A DNA stretch of 27,898 nt from NCBI GenBank assembly GCA_015680685.1, contig MNCI01037502.1:2524-30421 (forward strand), given 5' to 3'. The DNA is from Gnetum montanum. Taxonomy: Eukaryota; Streptophyta; Gnetopsida; Gnetales; Gnetaceae. A program made the translations under genes and the position numbers. This document shows, piece by piece, positions 9,133 through 20,169 of the stretch (its first letter is position 1; each line of letters opens with the position of its first letter). Under the pieces are notes generated by a model, which saw only the letters and a program-made list of their open reading frames with translations, ran no database searches and had not been told where the DNA came from.

Positions 9133-11075
9133 ATGGGATATCAAAATTGATATTAGAGTAAACCACAATCCAAGGCCTAATTAGAATCAAATGTTAATTA
9201 CAATCTAATGATGGATAATTAGCCACAATTTAGGAAGAACCATGATCCATCGCCAATGATGCACCATGTTCAAGATGGACTATGCAATCAAGATGATATC
9301 TTCCCAGAAACTTTCATGGATATCCGTGACCAACATTCAAGGAGATCTAACTATGCACAATAAGGTATATAAACTATGAGAAGCTTTGGTAAGACAAGGG
9401 TAACATTAGTTCAAGTAGCTCTTATCCATCTTGTAGTATTAGAATTTCAACTAAGTAACTAAGGTTATCCCTATGTCTCTTTTATGAAGGTAGTAACCAT
9501 AGCCTAAGCCTTTTAGGACTTTTCTTTATAATAAGATATTGCCTTTTTATGGACATTATCTCGATATGAACCTAGTTTTCTTAAATACTTGAACCCTATA
9601 ACTCACTATTAACTAACCTTATATAGGACATATACATACGTGAGTTTAAGGGATTCAACCTAACCATAAGATTTCCTCATTCCTACATAACATAGATTCA
9701 TAGGAGAAACCTAAGTCTAATAGTTAAGGTTGTGTCACTATATCCTAGTAATATTTCCACTAGTACTTTGTTTTGGTATAAGCATAATGCTGGAGGATAG
9801 GTCTACACTAGAATGACATCAAAATTGTTAAGGTATATATATGTTAAATTGTAGTCTTGGAATTAGTTTATTAATTATAGTCAAGCTTAAGTCACTTAAA
9901 ATCTTCATGTCATCCATATGTTTATATTTTAAGGTTAATTTTGCAAAAACAAGTTATTTTAGTCTTTCAAAATTATAGAAGTTCAACTTAGTAGTTTTTT
10001 TTTTTTCCAAAACCCTATCCAATGTGTAGTGAATGTCGAGATGATTTCAACAATTGCAATTTAAGAGATATTTTCATTTTCTTTACTAAAAATTTAAAAT
10101 TTAGAAATTTTCTAAAGTTTAATTTTAATTGAAAGTTGAAATTTTTGGGCTTGGGCTTAAATTGGAGACCTCCCACTTGCTAATGTCCAACTCTTAACTC
10201 CTCTCCTATTAGCCACCTAGTCAAGTTCCTAGGTTGCTTAATGAACTAATATAATTTATAAATACCTCAAAATCTTTTTTAAAAAAATTAAACACTTAAA
10301 AGCAAATTTTGGAAGCATAGCTTGACAAGTGGCACTAGCATCCAAGGATTTCACTAGTATCCCAAGAAGGCTACATTGAATGTAGTAGCCCTAATAAAAA
10401 TTTAAGCATTTAATAATTTTTTTATTAACTAGCACTTGCCTTGGCCCCAAAAAACCCATCCTTGTTACCATCTATGATTTTGCTAGCACACTCACACATC
10501 CCCTACAGTCCACCTCTGTGACATCTCATGCACAATGATCCTACCAAGAGAACCATCAATTCCTACCAACTGATGATAAAAAATATTTTTCAACTAATGG
10601 AAAAATAAGTCTATCAATTAATAAAATTTTGTCACCTAAAGGAAATTTTTTAGTTGGAATTTTAAATAGAAAAATCAAATTTAAATTACTAGTTTGCATA
10701 AAACTTGATTAAATTGTTAGTTTAGTAGATGTTGAGATGAAAATTCCGATATCAAGCATGCTTATCCTAGAGATGGGTGACCTCTTAAGAAACTCTTGGG
10801 AAGTCCCAAAATTCATGCCTAAACACTAGTTGAAAACCCGTAACTTTTGATTTTGGAAGCTTTTTTTAGTGAACAAAGAGTTACTTCTAGTAGATTTCAA
10901 CCTCCTGGGCATAGTAGTAAAGTCAAATCTACTCTATAGAACTCCAAAAATTAGTTTTTAATCATTGTTCCTAAACCATGCTTTAAGATTATTAAAAGGC
11001 TAATTTAGCACAATTTGAGCATTCGATATCCATTCTTAATATATGAATACTTATTACTCAAGCTTCTAAATCCAA
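9133..11075 (+). mobile_element. unrecognised interior of the outer element, left portion
   Basis: About 1.9 kb with no protein I can identify. Around 9180-9350 one frame reads almost openly (FRKNHDPSPMMHHVQDG, QDDIFPETFMDIRDQHSRR), which could be a gag or spacer remnant. I see no reverse transcriptase, integrase or zinc-knuckle motif. The stretch ends where the Athila-like LTR starts at 11076. Confidence 0.4.
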
Positions 11076-11105
11076 TGGTAATAGAGTCAAAATTTTATCA
11101 TGAAT

Positions 11106-11139
11106 GACATCGTAGCAATGACGTCATTGATACGATGTC
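11106..11139. promoter_or_regulatory. 34-bp near-perfect palindrome centred on TGACGTCA
   Basis: Outer arms GACATCGTA and TACGATGTC are exact inverted copies. The centre AATGACGTCATT is a perfect 12-bp palindrome. Only the two-base spacers GC/GA fail to pair fully. TGACGTCA is a classic bZIP (TGA-factor type) binding core. It lies 50-90 bases upstream of the TATA box, where LTR enhancers sit. The 3' LTR version (24930-24980) has lost the central CG and the symmetry. Confidence 0.6.
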
Positions 11140-11191
11140 ACTACTCATCATACATCATCATTGATGTGATGTCTTCGGATGTGTGCAACCC

Positions 11192-11199
11192 TATAAATA
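11192..11199 (+). promoter_or_regulatory. TATA box of 5' LTR
   Basis: TATAAATA, 116 bases from the LTR start, matched by TATAAATA at 25032-25039 in the 3' LTR. Confidence 0.6.
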
Positions 11200-11953
11200 T
11201 GACACTTAGGCAAATAATCCAACAACTTTTCATTCATCTCGTAACAGAACTCTTGCCGTTTGATTTCCTAGACTTACACTTAGCAATAGTAAATGTCCGC
11301 AATGTGATGTGTGATAGTTGGACAGTGTCTTTATTTGATTAAGTTGTACTTAGGCACAAGTTGTGATGGAAATAAAGATTAAGACCATTTCCCATCATTA
11401 CAGCATCCACTTAGTTTCTTTTGCTTACTTAACATAATATTTACTATTTTACTAGCTTAATACTTTACTTTTTCAAGCACTTTATTTTTACTTATTAATA
11501 GTAAGCGGTATGGATATGATTAATTTCGAGTGCCAAGTATGATCGTTTGGTAATCCTAAGAGTATTATTGCTTGGTTCACCTAGTAGCATAATACTTGGT
11601 AATCCCAGTGAAAATTACATGAGCCTAAGGCATGTCCAGTGAATTAGAAATAGTTATCGATCGTGATAGGCTAGAATAGATTTATGCTTTCGTAGTTAGC
11701 TAGATTTATATACTTTTCATGATGTTTATGATTAGGAGCTATAAGAGCCCAAACAATGTTAGTTCATCATATACCTCACTGTGAGTTAAACCATATGCTT
11801 AGTTTTCACTAACTCAACTGGGAAGACAATGATCTCAAACTTCAACTCAATTACTAGCATAATAACATTGAACATCTACAAATTATAATTGGGTCATGCG
11901 TGAACACTCGTGACTTGTATGATTAAGTGTTGGATTGCTCCACCTCTCATCAT

Positions 11954-11971
11954 TGGCATTGTTATTGGGGA
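11954..11971 (+). other. tRNA-Asp-type primer-binding site, decayed
   Basis: TGGCATTGTTATTGGGGA lies one base after the LTR end. The intact plant tRNA-Asp primer site is TGGCGCCGTTGCCGGGGA. All six differences are G-to-A or C-to-T, within the run of CG and CC/GC bases, as expected for old methylated DNA. Confidence 0.8.
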
Positions 11972-12437
11972 TGTGCCAATATGTGCTAAGTAATTGATTT
12001 TATAAATTTCATTTTATCAAGAACTCTAATGTCAACCTTTATATCCTTAAATCAACAATAATAACACAAACTTAAGCATCATACTCATAACATGGCTTCA
12101 ATTAAAGGAAAACTCACCTGTCAAAGAACTAAAAAGGAGCACTGATAGAACAAATAATGATGAAGATTGGAGTATGTCCATGAAGACAAGAATCTCATAT
12201 TCTCATAATTATCCTTACTATCCTAATTTTACCTTCATCTTTCACTAAGATGGCTGGTTAAGGTGGAGAGGACTCTAGGGCAACATTGTTCTACCTCTAG
12301 AATGTTCAGCACCTATAATGCTTCAAATAGCTCTAAGGGGACTAAATCTAAATCACATACAAGAAGGATATTATGTGACCAAACACATGACAAGATCCTA
12401 CCAACCCACAGAGGAGCAAATGTAGAGAGATGCTACT
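11972..12437 (+). other. 5' untranslated leader of the Athila-like element
   Basis: Sequence between primer site and the first readable gag-like frame. A short open frame (12263-12478) is present but I cannot tie it to gag. Confidence 0.4.
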
Positions 12438-14500
12438 ATGGAAACCAAACATGCACAGAACAAAGGAACACAGGTTAACTCTCCTATTATCTTAGAAGAG
12501 CTTGATGGAGATGCATTCGTAGTAGAGAAACTCCATCAAGATCATGAAGTCCATTATGAAATGTCAATCATACGATTAGAGGAACTTGTGAAAGTGCAAT
12601 TACATTCAACCTTAGCAGAGACACCCAAAAGAGAAGCAATAAACTCTAAATATAAGCAGGACTCAAGGCCAAGAGCTTTTATTGGATCATAGAAGGAAGA
12701 ATATCAAAGTCATAGAAGGAGAACAAGCTGACATTATTCTACCACTACTTCATCTTCATCCTCACAATCATCAATGGACTCTAATCACAAGTGACATAGG
12801 TACAAAGACAATGACAAGGAAGGACGAAGGACTCATGATTGCTATGACTATTGTCCAAGACATTTTGATGTGGAAGATGAAGAGCATGAACCAAGAAGAC
12901 ACAAGGATAGACATGAAGATAAAACGAGGTATGAGCACCAAAGGGGGTACCACTACAATAGAGCTTACAAACTCAATCACCATGATGAATCCCTATTGAC
13001 AACTCACGATATGATAAATATAAGGAAAGCTATCTACATCCCAAGTAGGCACATAAGGGATAGCCACATTAAGTGGCTAGACATGAACAACATGCCCATA
13101 TTGAGGGTGGATACAATGTTGATTCACAACATCACCTTCAATCGTTCCATGATGCTTGTGCCCTATAGAACATAGAGAGTGATTGGAAAAAATTAAATTT
13201 ATTCCCAAGAACACTTGTTAAAAAGGTTGAAAGCTAGTACAAATCACTGAAACTAGAATCAATTAGGAGATAGAGTACCATGTTGGAACTTTTTAATGAT
13301 AAATACAAAACCTATTCTCAGGTGTTCAATCTTTAGAAACAAATCCAAGGATGGAAGTAAAGGACATGTAAATCCCTTAATGCAGCAATGGGATGAAACT
13401 ATTCACTATTGCATAGGTGCCTAGGCCATGAATTTTCCCAAAGGGATCAACTTAGGTACATTATCTATGGACTCATAAACAAAACTAGAAAGACCCTTGG
13501 GGTTTATGCGCAATGCTGATTATCAGAGATGACTATCTATTGAATTCAAAAACTTGTTAATCAAGTAATAAAGGAAGAAGGTGAGTTAAAGAAAAGAGAA
13601 TCAGTTGAAGAATATAATAGAGATCCATCAATCTGAAAGAGAGATGTATGTGTATGTGATCATCAGAAAGAAGAAACCTTAGATGAGGTGACACAAAAGA
13701 AGACACTACTTATTCAAAAGTTTGTTACTAATATAGCAACGAAGGTAGAAAAGATGTAAGATTTAGTGGACAAAAAATTTGCAACATCTTTAAAGATTAT
13801 GAAGGAAAGAACTGAGCAAGCCTTTAGTAAAGGCAAGAAGAAGAAGAAGAAGAAAGACTTTGGACAAAAAGGAAAAGTGGCTTTAGTGGCCAAATTTTTA
13901 GATACAAGCTCCTAGAACAAGGAAGGATGTGTAGTGTGCCAATATGAATATTTCAAGAGGATTTTTCCTATAATGATACATTTACAAGAAACAGAGGAAT
14001 ACGCACTCAATCCTAGGTTCATAAAATAGCAAATGCCCAAATCGTGACCTTACCTTCAAGGTAACTATCAATAGACCTTCCAACCATCATACTACCCCAA
14101 TGGACTCTATTCACAACCACAAGAGTAGTACCACTAGTAGTGGAAACAATCCCAATCATGGGAAATGCTACCACCACAACAATTGTACCCATATAGGAAA
14201 CTGAGCCCATATGAATACTACATTCAAAGTTCAATTTCTCCAGATAATGTAGCAGTTCAAGCTCCTTGACACTATCCACTTGAATACCATAGAACAACAC
14301 CTTCAAGGGTGGATCCCACTTCATATGTGTGTTTACAAGTAGCTGAATCATTGACTCAACCTCCTAACTCTTTACGACCAATGCCACCACCTACAATGTA
14401 GGGAGAATTGCCATCACAACCTCAATAGAGAAGAGCTACAAGGGTAGTAAATGTACATATAGAGGATCATACTAACAATACTAAGGGCAAATCTAAGAAA
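12438..14500 (+). pseudogene. gag relic of the Athila-like element
   Basis: From 12438 to 13175 one frame holds, broken only by a few stops. It encodes an acidic start (LEELDGDAFVVEKLHQDHE), then a long Ser-, Arg-, His- and Asp-rich segment (EDEEHEPRRHKDRHEDKTRY). Later frames give a Lys-rich run near 13830 (KGKKKKKKKD). Next is a possible ruined zinc knuckle, CVVCQYEYF, near 13930. A Pro/Gln/Tyr-rich linker follows (14030-14400; YPNGLYSQPQ, MLPPQQLYPYRKLSPYEYY), of the kind seen at the C end of Athila/Tat gag. Gag forms the particle that packages the element's RNA. The identification rests on composition, order and the following protease; individual gag domains are not certain. Confidence 0.55.
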
Positions 14501-14739
14501 CATCTTTTCTTTAGGACAAGTCCAGAAAGGCTTGTAGAGGTAGAACTTCATTAATACAAGTTTATTCCATGAAAAATCCTCTTACAAACACTATGCTTCC
14601 ACCACACCTAGCTTAGGAATTGAAAACTATCATGCTAATAGAAATAGTATCAGATTGAATAAAGGTAGGATGACTCCTGAAGAAATGAATTGTTCTTGGA
14701 ATTCTTTTGACTTATTTACAACTACCTAGAAATATACCA

Positions 14740-15231
14740 TGCAAGGCTTTGCTAGAGTTAGGTTCCAGAGTAAATCTGATCTCTTAAGAAATATACAAGG
14801 CATGGAGCCTACCACCCTTAGGAAAGTGCAACATTAGGCTAGAGCTAGCAGACCAGTTTGTCACCATTCCTTTGGAATAGATAGAAGATGTGGTGACCAC
14901 TATCAACAAGTGGTCTTATCAAGTAATTTTTCTTATGATAGATGTGAAAAATGATGACATGGAATTTCCCATTATTATGGGGAGGACGTGGCTTAGCACA
15001 ATAGATGCTAAGTTAAGCATGAGTGATTTATTCGTAGAAATCTCTAACGAAGATATGCATGGAGCCATACATACACAAAGGATTTCATGCATTATGAATG
15101 ATAAAGAAGGGTGCAATTGTGCACTGACACTTCAAAATGTCAACACAATCCTTACAGCAATCCACAACAGATATGAAAAACAAGTGTATGTACTAGAAAA
15201 AGCATGGGCCACTAGATTAGAAGACACCTAG
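14740..15231 (+). pseudogene. retropepsin (aspartic protease) relic
   Basis: One frame contains the retrotransposon protease landmarks in order: LELGSRVNLIS at the active site, LRLELADQFVTIP in the flap region, EDVVTTINKW, and FLMIDV..DMEFPIIMGRTWLST, matching the family's 'FLVLD....PIILGRPFLAT' C-terminal block. Retropepsins cleave Gag-Pol. The catalytic Asp (normally D-L-G-A-S) reads Glu here. In-frame stops occur after LIS (TAA) and after PLE (TAG), and the frame ends at 15231. It follows the gag relic on the same strand and is the only pol-type domain that I see in this element. Confidence 0.82.
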
Positions 15232-16276
15232 TGGCCACCAACTGAGAACTTAAAAGTGTCAAAAACATACATGAAATAATATGATCCACTTATTAACTCC
15301 TCTTCTAAGAAAATGATCCCAACTAAGAACTCATTGAAAAAAAATATTACATCATAATCATACACTAGCAGAAAGAGGAAATAAGGACTTAAATGATCAA
15401 AATTCAATTACCATCATGATTACCTTAGACAATAATTAATAAACTAAATCACTAAGGATGGTAATTGAGAAACCTAGAGTGTATGACCTAGGGGAACTAG
15501 GGTTCATTTTCAAAACACTCATCCATGAGCTCAGTTGTGACAAAGATGCCTTATCATGACTCAAGAATTAACAAGTGCTTTTTAACTTTTTTTCTAATTT
15601 TTGTGATCTATAATTTTTGTTATGCCTTTTCTTTTCTTAATATGTTTTTCACATTCTTTGATATCTTTCCATTATTTTATACTTTTTAAATTCTTAATCC
15701 TTTTCCCATCCTTTGACATTTTTCAATTCTTTGATGATTTTTCATTTTTTAAATCTTTTTCATTATATATTTTACAATTTTTCGTATTTTTTCTTCATTT
15801 TACTTGTACATATTTTTTTAAATTGTCAATAAAACATACCAAATAAGGCACAATGTGGTTGCAATAAGGTGAAGATTTCTCTATGTTATCAAATCATAAG
15901 GGATTAATTATTTATATAGTGACACAAATCTCTACCAGATTTGACACTAATGCAAAGAGACTATGGTTATAATGGGCATATGGCAAGGATGATAAAGACT
16001 ACAGTGAGCTCACATTTAAAGAAAAGATATATTCAAAATTGGCATCTACTACTTATTGCCTACCAAAAGGGTTAATAGAATATCAACATATAAGTCTCAA
16101 GGAAGTGTTATCTTGATGAAAAAGTTTAATGCTAATATTGCCCATATTTTCTTGAAATTCAAAGGTAGTTTAAAGAAAAAAAGATAGGAAAGTTGATACT
16201 TTCATTCCTTTGCCTTATTAGGAAGCTATGCAAACAAGCTAAAATCCTAGGGTACGCTAATGAAGTCTCTAGGAAG
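15232..16276 (+). other. interior of Athila-like element, no domain recognised
   Basis: Here reverse transcriptase would be expected right after the protease, but no FADD-like catalytic motif or integrase motif is visible. A T-rich low-complexity tract occupies about 15580-15830. The rest (15840-16276) contains broken frames without recognisable motifs. The stretch ends at the nested element and continues at 22797. Confidence 0.45.
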
Positions 16277-16502
16277 TGTGTATCGTTGAACTTAAAAAGG
16301 GAGGATGAATAAGTTCCCCAAATTGAACCTTTATAAAAAAAAGCACACATGAATTTACATGGTTACCCAACTTGGGTACTCCATACTCATAGGGTAGATC
16401 GCAAGCACACCTCTAGACTTTTTTGCTCTCAAAATGTGGTTGAGGAACCACACCCTATACAATCATCAACCCCCACTTTGAAGTGTTGTACTGTAGCACC
16501 AA

Positions 16503-16538
16503 TCACTCAACCCAGCAAGGTCACTCAACCTAGCAAGG
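16503..16538. repeat. 18-bp tandem duplication in the 3' LTR
   Basis: Units TCACTCAACCCAGCAAGG and TCACTCAACCTAGCAAGG differ at one base. The partner LTR has a single unit at about 21979. Confidence 0.85.
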
Positions 16539-16944
16539 TCCCATCAAGCTTAGAATTGTGGTTTCAAGGCTTCCACAACCTTTACAATCTTAAGCTCTAC
16601 ACCAGAGTGTTGTACTGCAGCACCAACAACTCAATCCCATAGGATCCTAACAACTTCAAGCACATCAACCCTGCAAGGCAATAAGAATAAGAATTACAAG
16701 GAATAATTGCAACTCAATTTGATGATCCTTGCATAGTTAGTTACAACACACTTTACAAATCCAAAATTATTAGACATTGAGGAGCAATAGAGAATTCAAT
16801 TATTACAAATGATTTTATAATGAATACAATAATGCTTGTACATTTCCCAATGCACATGAAGTCTTCTTATAGTTTCCATGTTGCTAAATCCTTCTTGAAA
16901 CTTGTGCAATGACTAGAAAATGGTCACTAATGGTTGTGGGAGAC

Positions 16945-17240
16945 ATCTTTCTCATGCCTGAGACATCTCTCTAAATTTGCCTTCAAATCTAGAAAGACAT
17001 CTTTGTCTCCTGAAAGAAATCTTTCTAAAGTCTCTACTCTAGAAGACGTCTTTACTAAATGGAAGATGTCTTTCTGTATTTGGTCTGCATTCTGTAAAGA
17101 CATCTTTGCCTCATGAAAGATGTCTTTGGCTGGGGAAAGACATCTTGCTATTTCTAAAGATGTCTTTCTAAATTTCCTCTAAGTTCATTCCAAATCTACT
17201 AAGACATCTGTTGCTTTCGAGAGACATCTTTCTTCATCTT
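16945..17240. repeat. AAAGACATCTTT motif cluster in the 3' LTR
   Basis: About eleven copies of GACATCTTT or its reverse complement AAAGATGTC lie within 300 bases, spaced unevenly and mixed in orientation, most embedded in AAAGACATCTTT-type 12-mers. In element orientation the cluster lies some 150-450 bases from the LTR start, in the U3 region, where enhancers lie. Confidence 0.85.
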
Positions 17241-17389
17241 CCTTTGCACGATGAATCCTTCGTTTCTTATCCATGGCCTTGTCCAATCCAAGTTCTTATT
17301 CTGCAAGCACAACAATTACATAGCCAAGCAAACAAACTTGTTTTCCATTTTTCTTAATGTTTTGATATACCAAAACCATAAGATCCATA

Positions 17390-17404
17390 ATCTTCCGCTT
17401 TTTG
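17390..17404 (-). other. polypurine tract of the Copia-like element
   Basis: On the - strand, CAAAAAGCGGAAGAT directly precedes the 3' LTR start. Such tracts prime plus-strand DNA synthesis. One C breaks the purine run. Confidence 0.6.
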
Positions 17405-18469
17405 GTAATGTTCAAAACTTAAGAAAATGGGTTAGCCTTGCATAATACTTCTTTCCCTTTTGGACATAACCAAAAAGGTCAAACCTATAGATATATATCA
17501 ATATATATACACAATTATCATAAAAGATATTCTAAGAAAAGTATAAATACATCTAAAGCTAAGTAAAAGAGGATTAGGATAAGCATGAAGGATCAATAGG
17601 ATGTGAGTCAAGCAAAAGATGCAAAATAAAAATTAATAAACCACACAGAGATAACCAAAAAACACGTCATCTATCCATAATTATCCACAAAATGTCTCAT
17701 CCTTTTCTATCGCTAAAAGGAGAGAACAAACAACCTATTAAGGTCTCAATCACTAACCTTGGTAGCACCCTTAGATTTAAAATCCACCATTGCTAGAGAT
17801 GGATGATAAGTCTCCTCCTCATCATCATCACTACTAGTGCTAGGACAACTGGATTTTTGAGTGTCCTCATCTGAGGACTCAACTTGCTACACTAGAGCCT
17901 ACCTAGGATGAAGCTTCACTCAAAATTGAGAGGAAGCTGATGGAGTTGGTGGTGGTTGCTAAACTAGGACCCATTGGGATGTGGTCCCAAAGATGCTCTT
18001 CATAGCTTGTTGCTCAAAAGAGCTAGGAGCATCAACATGAGATGGAGCAGTGGAAGTAGGAGATTGGAATATGGTGCTTTGGTTGTTTCATGGAAGCATG
18101 GTGCTTCCCCTGAACACCAATTGGGGGTACCTTTGGCTTAGAATCTAATTCCATCCCTAAGTCGTAAGTGCATGAGGGGCCTGCTACTGAAGAATGGCAT
18201 GGAGAAACATGAGCATCCTCCTCACTCTCAAAGATAGGAGGAGTGGTAACCTTCTGAAATACCTATCCAACAAATGGAGGAGGAATTGTAGCCTCATCTA
18301 AGCTCTTACACAAGTAAGAGAGGTTCCTCCCAAGCTTCCCAATGGTTTGAGCAATGGTTCTAAATATCCTCTTTAGAGAGGAAGTAATTTGAGCTCTAGA
18401 AGATTTTGATCTTCTTAACTATGGTGAGGCCTCCTTCTTTTGTTTTGGTAATCTAGTGCTAGGTCTTGC
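17405..18469 (-). pseudogene. Ser/Pro-rich C-terminal tail and 3' untranslated part of the Copia-like element
   Basis: Downstream of the plant-transposon domain on the - strand, broken frames read as a Ser/Pro/Lys-rich tail (for example TIVARPSTRLPKQKKEASP near 18430-18480 and SKPKVPPIGVQGKHHASMKQ near 18090-18150). A low-complexity Ser/Asp stretch follows near 17810-17880. From about 17750 to the polypurine tract the sequence is AT-rich and non-coding. Confidence 0.4.
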
Positions 18470-19250
18470 TACTATTGTATGAGAAGAACTCCTCTTCTCT
18501 ATGTACTCATTGAGGCTCCACTTACCTTTAAACAAAGACAACTATGGAACAGGTACATCCTTCTAACAAATCAACGCACTAATGAGGTAAGGGTGCCCAA
18601 GGATTCTCTCCTTGGCATAGAGGCTCTAAATGTCTCTACAAAGAGTGTGCCCTAAATCTAATGGTAACCCTATAAGCAAAGAATATAGTACATAGCCCTA
18701 GGCTAGCAACAAATAATTGTAACTTCCTCCATTCACCNATAGAGGCTCTAAATGTCTCTACAAAGAGTGTGCCCTAAATCTAATGGTAACCCTATAAGCA
18801 AAGAATATAGTACATAGCCCTAGGCTAGCAACAAATAATTGTAACTTCCTCCATTCACCATTATATTATACAAAATAATAAGTGACAAGGTGGAGGCATC
18901 AAGAGTCATCTTGATCCACTCAATGTGACCCCGATCAAAAGGCATCTCTCTCCCAAACAATACATCATAGAATTCATCATGAGCTACAAGCATAATACCA
19001 TTTGTGTAAATGTCATTCATAGTCTCTATAGTAACTTGGAAGACATTACGACTGGAAATACCCATAAGTGCATTGACAATTTGAGGAGACACTTCAACAA
19101 AAATCCTACCAACAATGGATGTAAAAGCCCCCATAATAGAATCAGAAATAATAATGTTACAGTAGAACTCTTGAATTAAGACTTTAGGCATAAGAAAATT
19201 CATGGAAATGAATGTAGTCCTATTCAAAAGCTTAAAATAATCCAACAAAG
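18470..19250 (-). pseudogene. 'putative plant transposon protein' domain (Transposase_32-like) relic
   Basis: The - strand frame contains IQEFYCNIIISD, then FTSIVGRIFVEVSPQIVNALMGI, resembling the family's 'V.EFY.NL.....VRG..V.FSPE.IN..LGIP' signature. Further on are ILYNIMVNGGS, VLYSLLIGLPLDLGHTLCRDI and HPYLISALIC, resembling the family's 'LLYAI..G..IDVG..I...I......FPSLITALC' block. This domain is common in plant retroelements and its function is unknown. One stop interrupts it after NYLLLA. A 121-bp duplication joined by an N at 18738 lies inside it; the two halves read on smoothly from the second copy into the first copy's left flank. It sits downstream of gag in the Copia-like element, where pol would be expected. 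Confidence 0.72.
18617..18859. repeat. 121-bp tandem duplication joined by a single N (18738)
   Basis: Bases 18617-18737 and 18739-18859 appear identical, with one N between them. This is the same signature as at 5869 and 6200: overlapping contig ends set side by side. Confidence 0.95.
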
Positions 19251-19565
19251 ATTGTTGTCTATGTAAAGGAAAGTTAAGAGAACACTTAGAAATAATAGTA
19301 TTGGTTCTTGTAGTTTCGAACCTATGTTGAGCATCTATACTGTGAAACTAAGTGTATGAGGGTGGTGCACTACTAGAACTTCCTCTTGCATGTTTCTTGG
19401 AAGGATTTCTCAAAGTACTAATCTTCTTGTGGGCCATATTTATCAAAATTGTTTGTGAAAGGTGGTGCCTTAGTCATCTCTGTGGGATCTTTGTGGAAGA
19501 ATACAACAAAAGTGGAGGTTTTGTCTTTTATAATTGTAGGTAAATGAGGGCCCTGAATGAAAAAT

Positions 19566-19740
19566 GAGACATCTTTTTTGATAGAAAGATGTCTTTTTGC
19601 ATGTAAAAGATATAGTAGATGTCTTTCATTTATTGAAGACGTCTTTCCCACAATAAACAAAAACTTAGAGAGATGTCTTTGTTCTACCAAAGATGTCTTA
19701 GCAAAGAAATCTTTCACTTTTGAAAGACATCTTTCTTCAA
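19566..19740. repeat. internal AAAGACATCTTT motif cluster
   Basis: About seven copies of GACATCTTT / AAAGATGTC in both orientations lie within 175 bases in the middle of the Copia-like element, far from either LTR. The surrounding sequence does not otherwise resemble the LTRs, so it does not look like a simple LTR fragment. Confidence 0.8.
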
Positions 19741-19857
19741 AAGTCAAGATGAGGGTTTGGAAGGCTACCATTAGTTTATAGTCTCAATTAAACCTTGAAA
19801 ACAAAATGAAAAAACTTACCTCTACCTACTTGTCATGTTGTTGGAAAATGATCATGT

Positions 19858-20118
19858 CTAAAGAGCTAAAGAATGTGTTTCCTCTTTTGAGGAATCTCCT
19901 TTGAATTGAACTTCCCCAATGTCCAATGTATGACTTCCTCTTACAAATTTGTTAGGGAAAGTGTCCTCATGCCTTTGGTATTGTTTAATTCCCCATTCCC
20001 TTTTGATAGCCTTGGTCCCTTGGGTTGACTTCCAATCTTCTTTGTGATCCTGCATAAAACCCTTTCTCGGTGCACTTTGATAAAACCAAGGAGTCTTATG
20101 ATATGTCCATGTACTCAT
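19858..20118 (-). pseudogene. linker segment of Copia-like element
   Basis: Open frame with Lys/Gln/His-rich sequence (YHKTPWFYQSAPRKG, KAIKREWGIKQYQRHED). It lies between the coiled-coil spacer and the plant-transposon domain on the same strand. No domain is recognised. It may belong to the same ancient polyprotein. Confidence 0.35.
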
Positions 20119-20169
20119 ATGATAAATATTTAGATTACACTCCCATTATTTATGCCTAATATTTTTACA

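Larger units (their letters stand above)
11076..11952 (+). repeat. 5' LTR of the Athila-like element
   Basis: Starts TGGTAATAGAGTC and ends CTCATCA. It aligns along its length with 24905-25789, sharing for example the block AACAGAACTCTTGC, the TGTCTTTATTTGA block and the paired TTGGTAATCCCA motifs. It holds a TATAAATA box (11192) and an AATAAAG signal (11373). Confidence 0.88.
16277..17389 (-). repeat. 3' LTR of the Copia-like element
   Basis: Matches 21751-22791 from TGTG(T/A)ATC(G/A)TTGAACTT at the left end to ATAAG(A/G)TCCA(T/C)A at the right. It is about 70 bp longer than its partner, through an 18-bp tandem duplication (16503-16538, TCACTCAACCCAGCAAGG type) and about 50 extra bases in the AAAGACATCTTT cluster. 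Confidence 0.88.

Noticed and set aside
11100-11342. Open frames in the Athila-like LTRs (also 24904-25203 and 25014-25247)
   Set aside because: They overlap the promoter region of the LTR and are not conserved as proteins between the pair.
12771-12983. Hydrophobic - strand frame of 70 codons
   Set aside because: It is the antisense of the charged gag segment; complementing Asp/His/Arg codons gives a hydrophobic shadow.
15622-15846. Phe/Leu-rich 74-codon frame resembling a membrane protein
   Set aside because: It comes from a T-rich low-complexity tract, with no other evidence of coding.
16349-16642. Open frames inside the LTRs of the Copia-like element (also 21622-22050 and 22515-22811)
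   Set aside because: They lie in LTR sequence and the two LTR copies do not conserve the same frame.
16945-17240. CRISPR-like or satellite array
   Set aside because: The repeated word is short, unevenly spaced and in both orientations, inside an LTR of a plant element; this is not a CRISPR array and not a tandem satellite.
19418-19771. Opposed open frames on both strands over the motif cluster
   Set aside because: The repeated AAAGACATCTTT word keeps both strands open; the peptides are repetitive with no domain.
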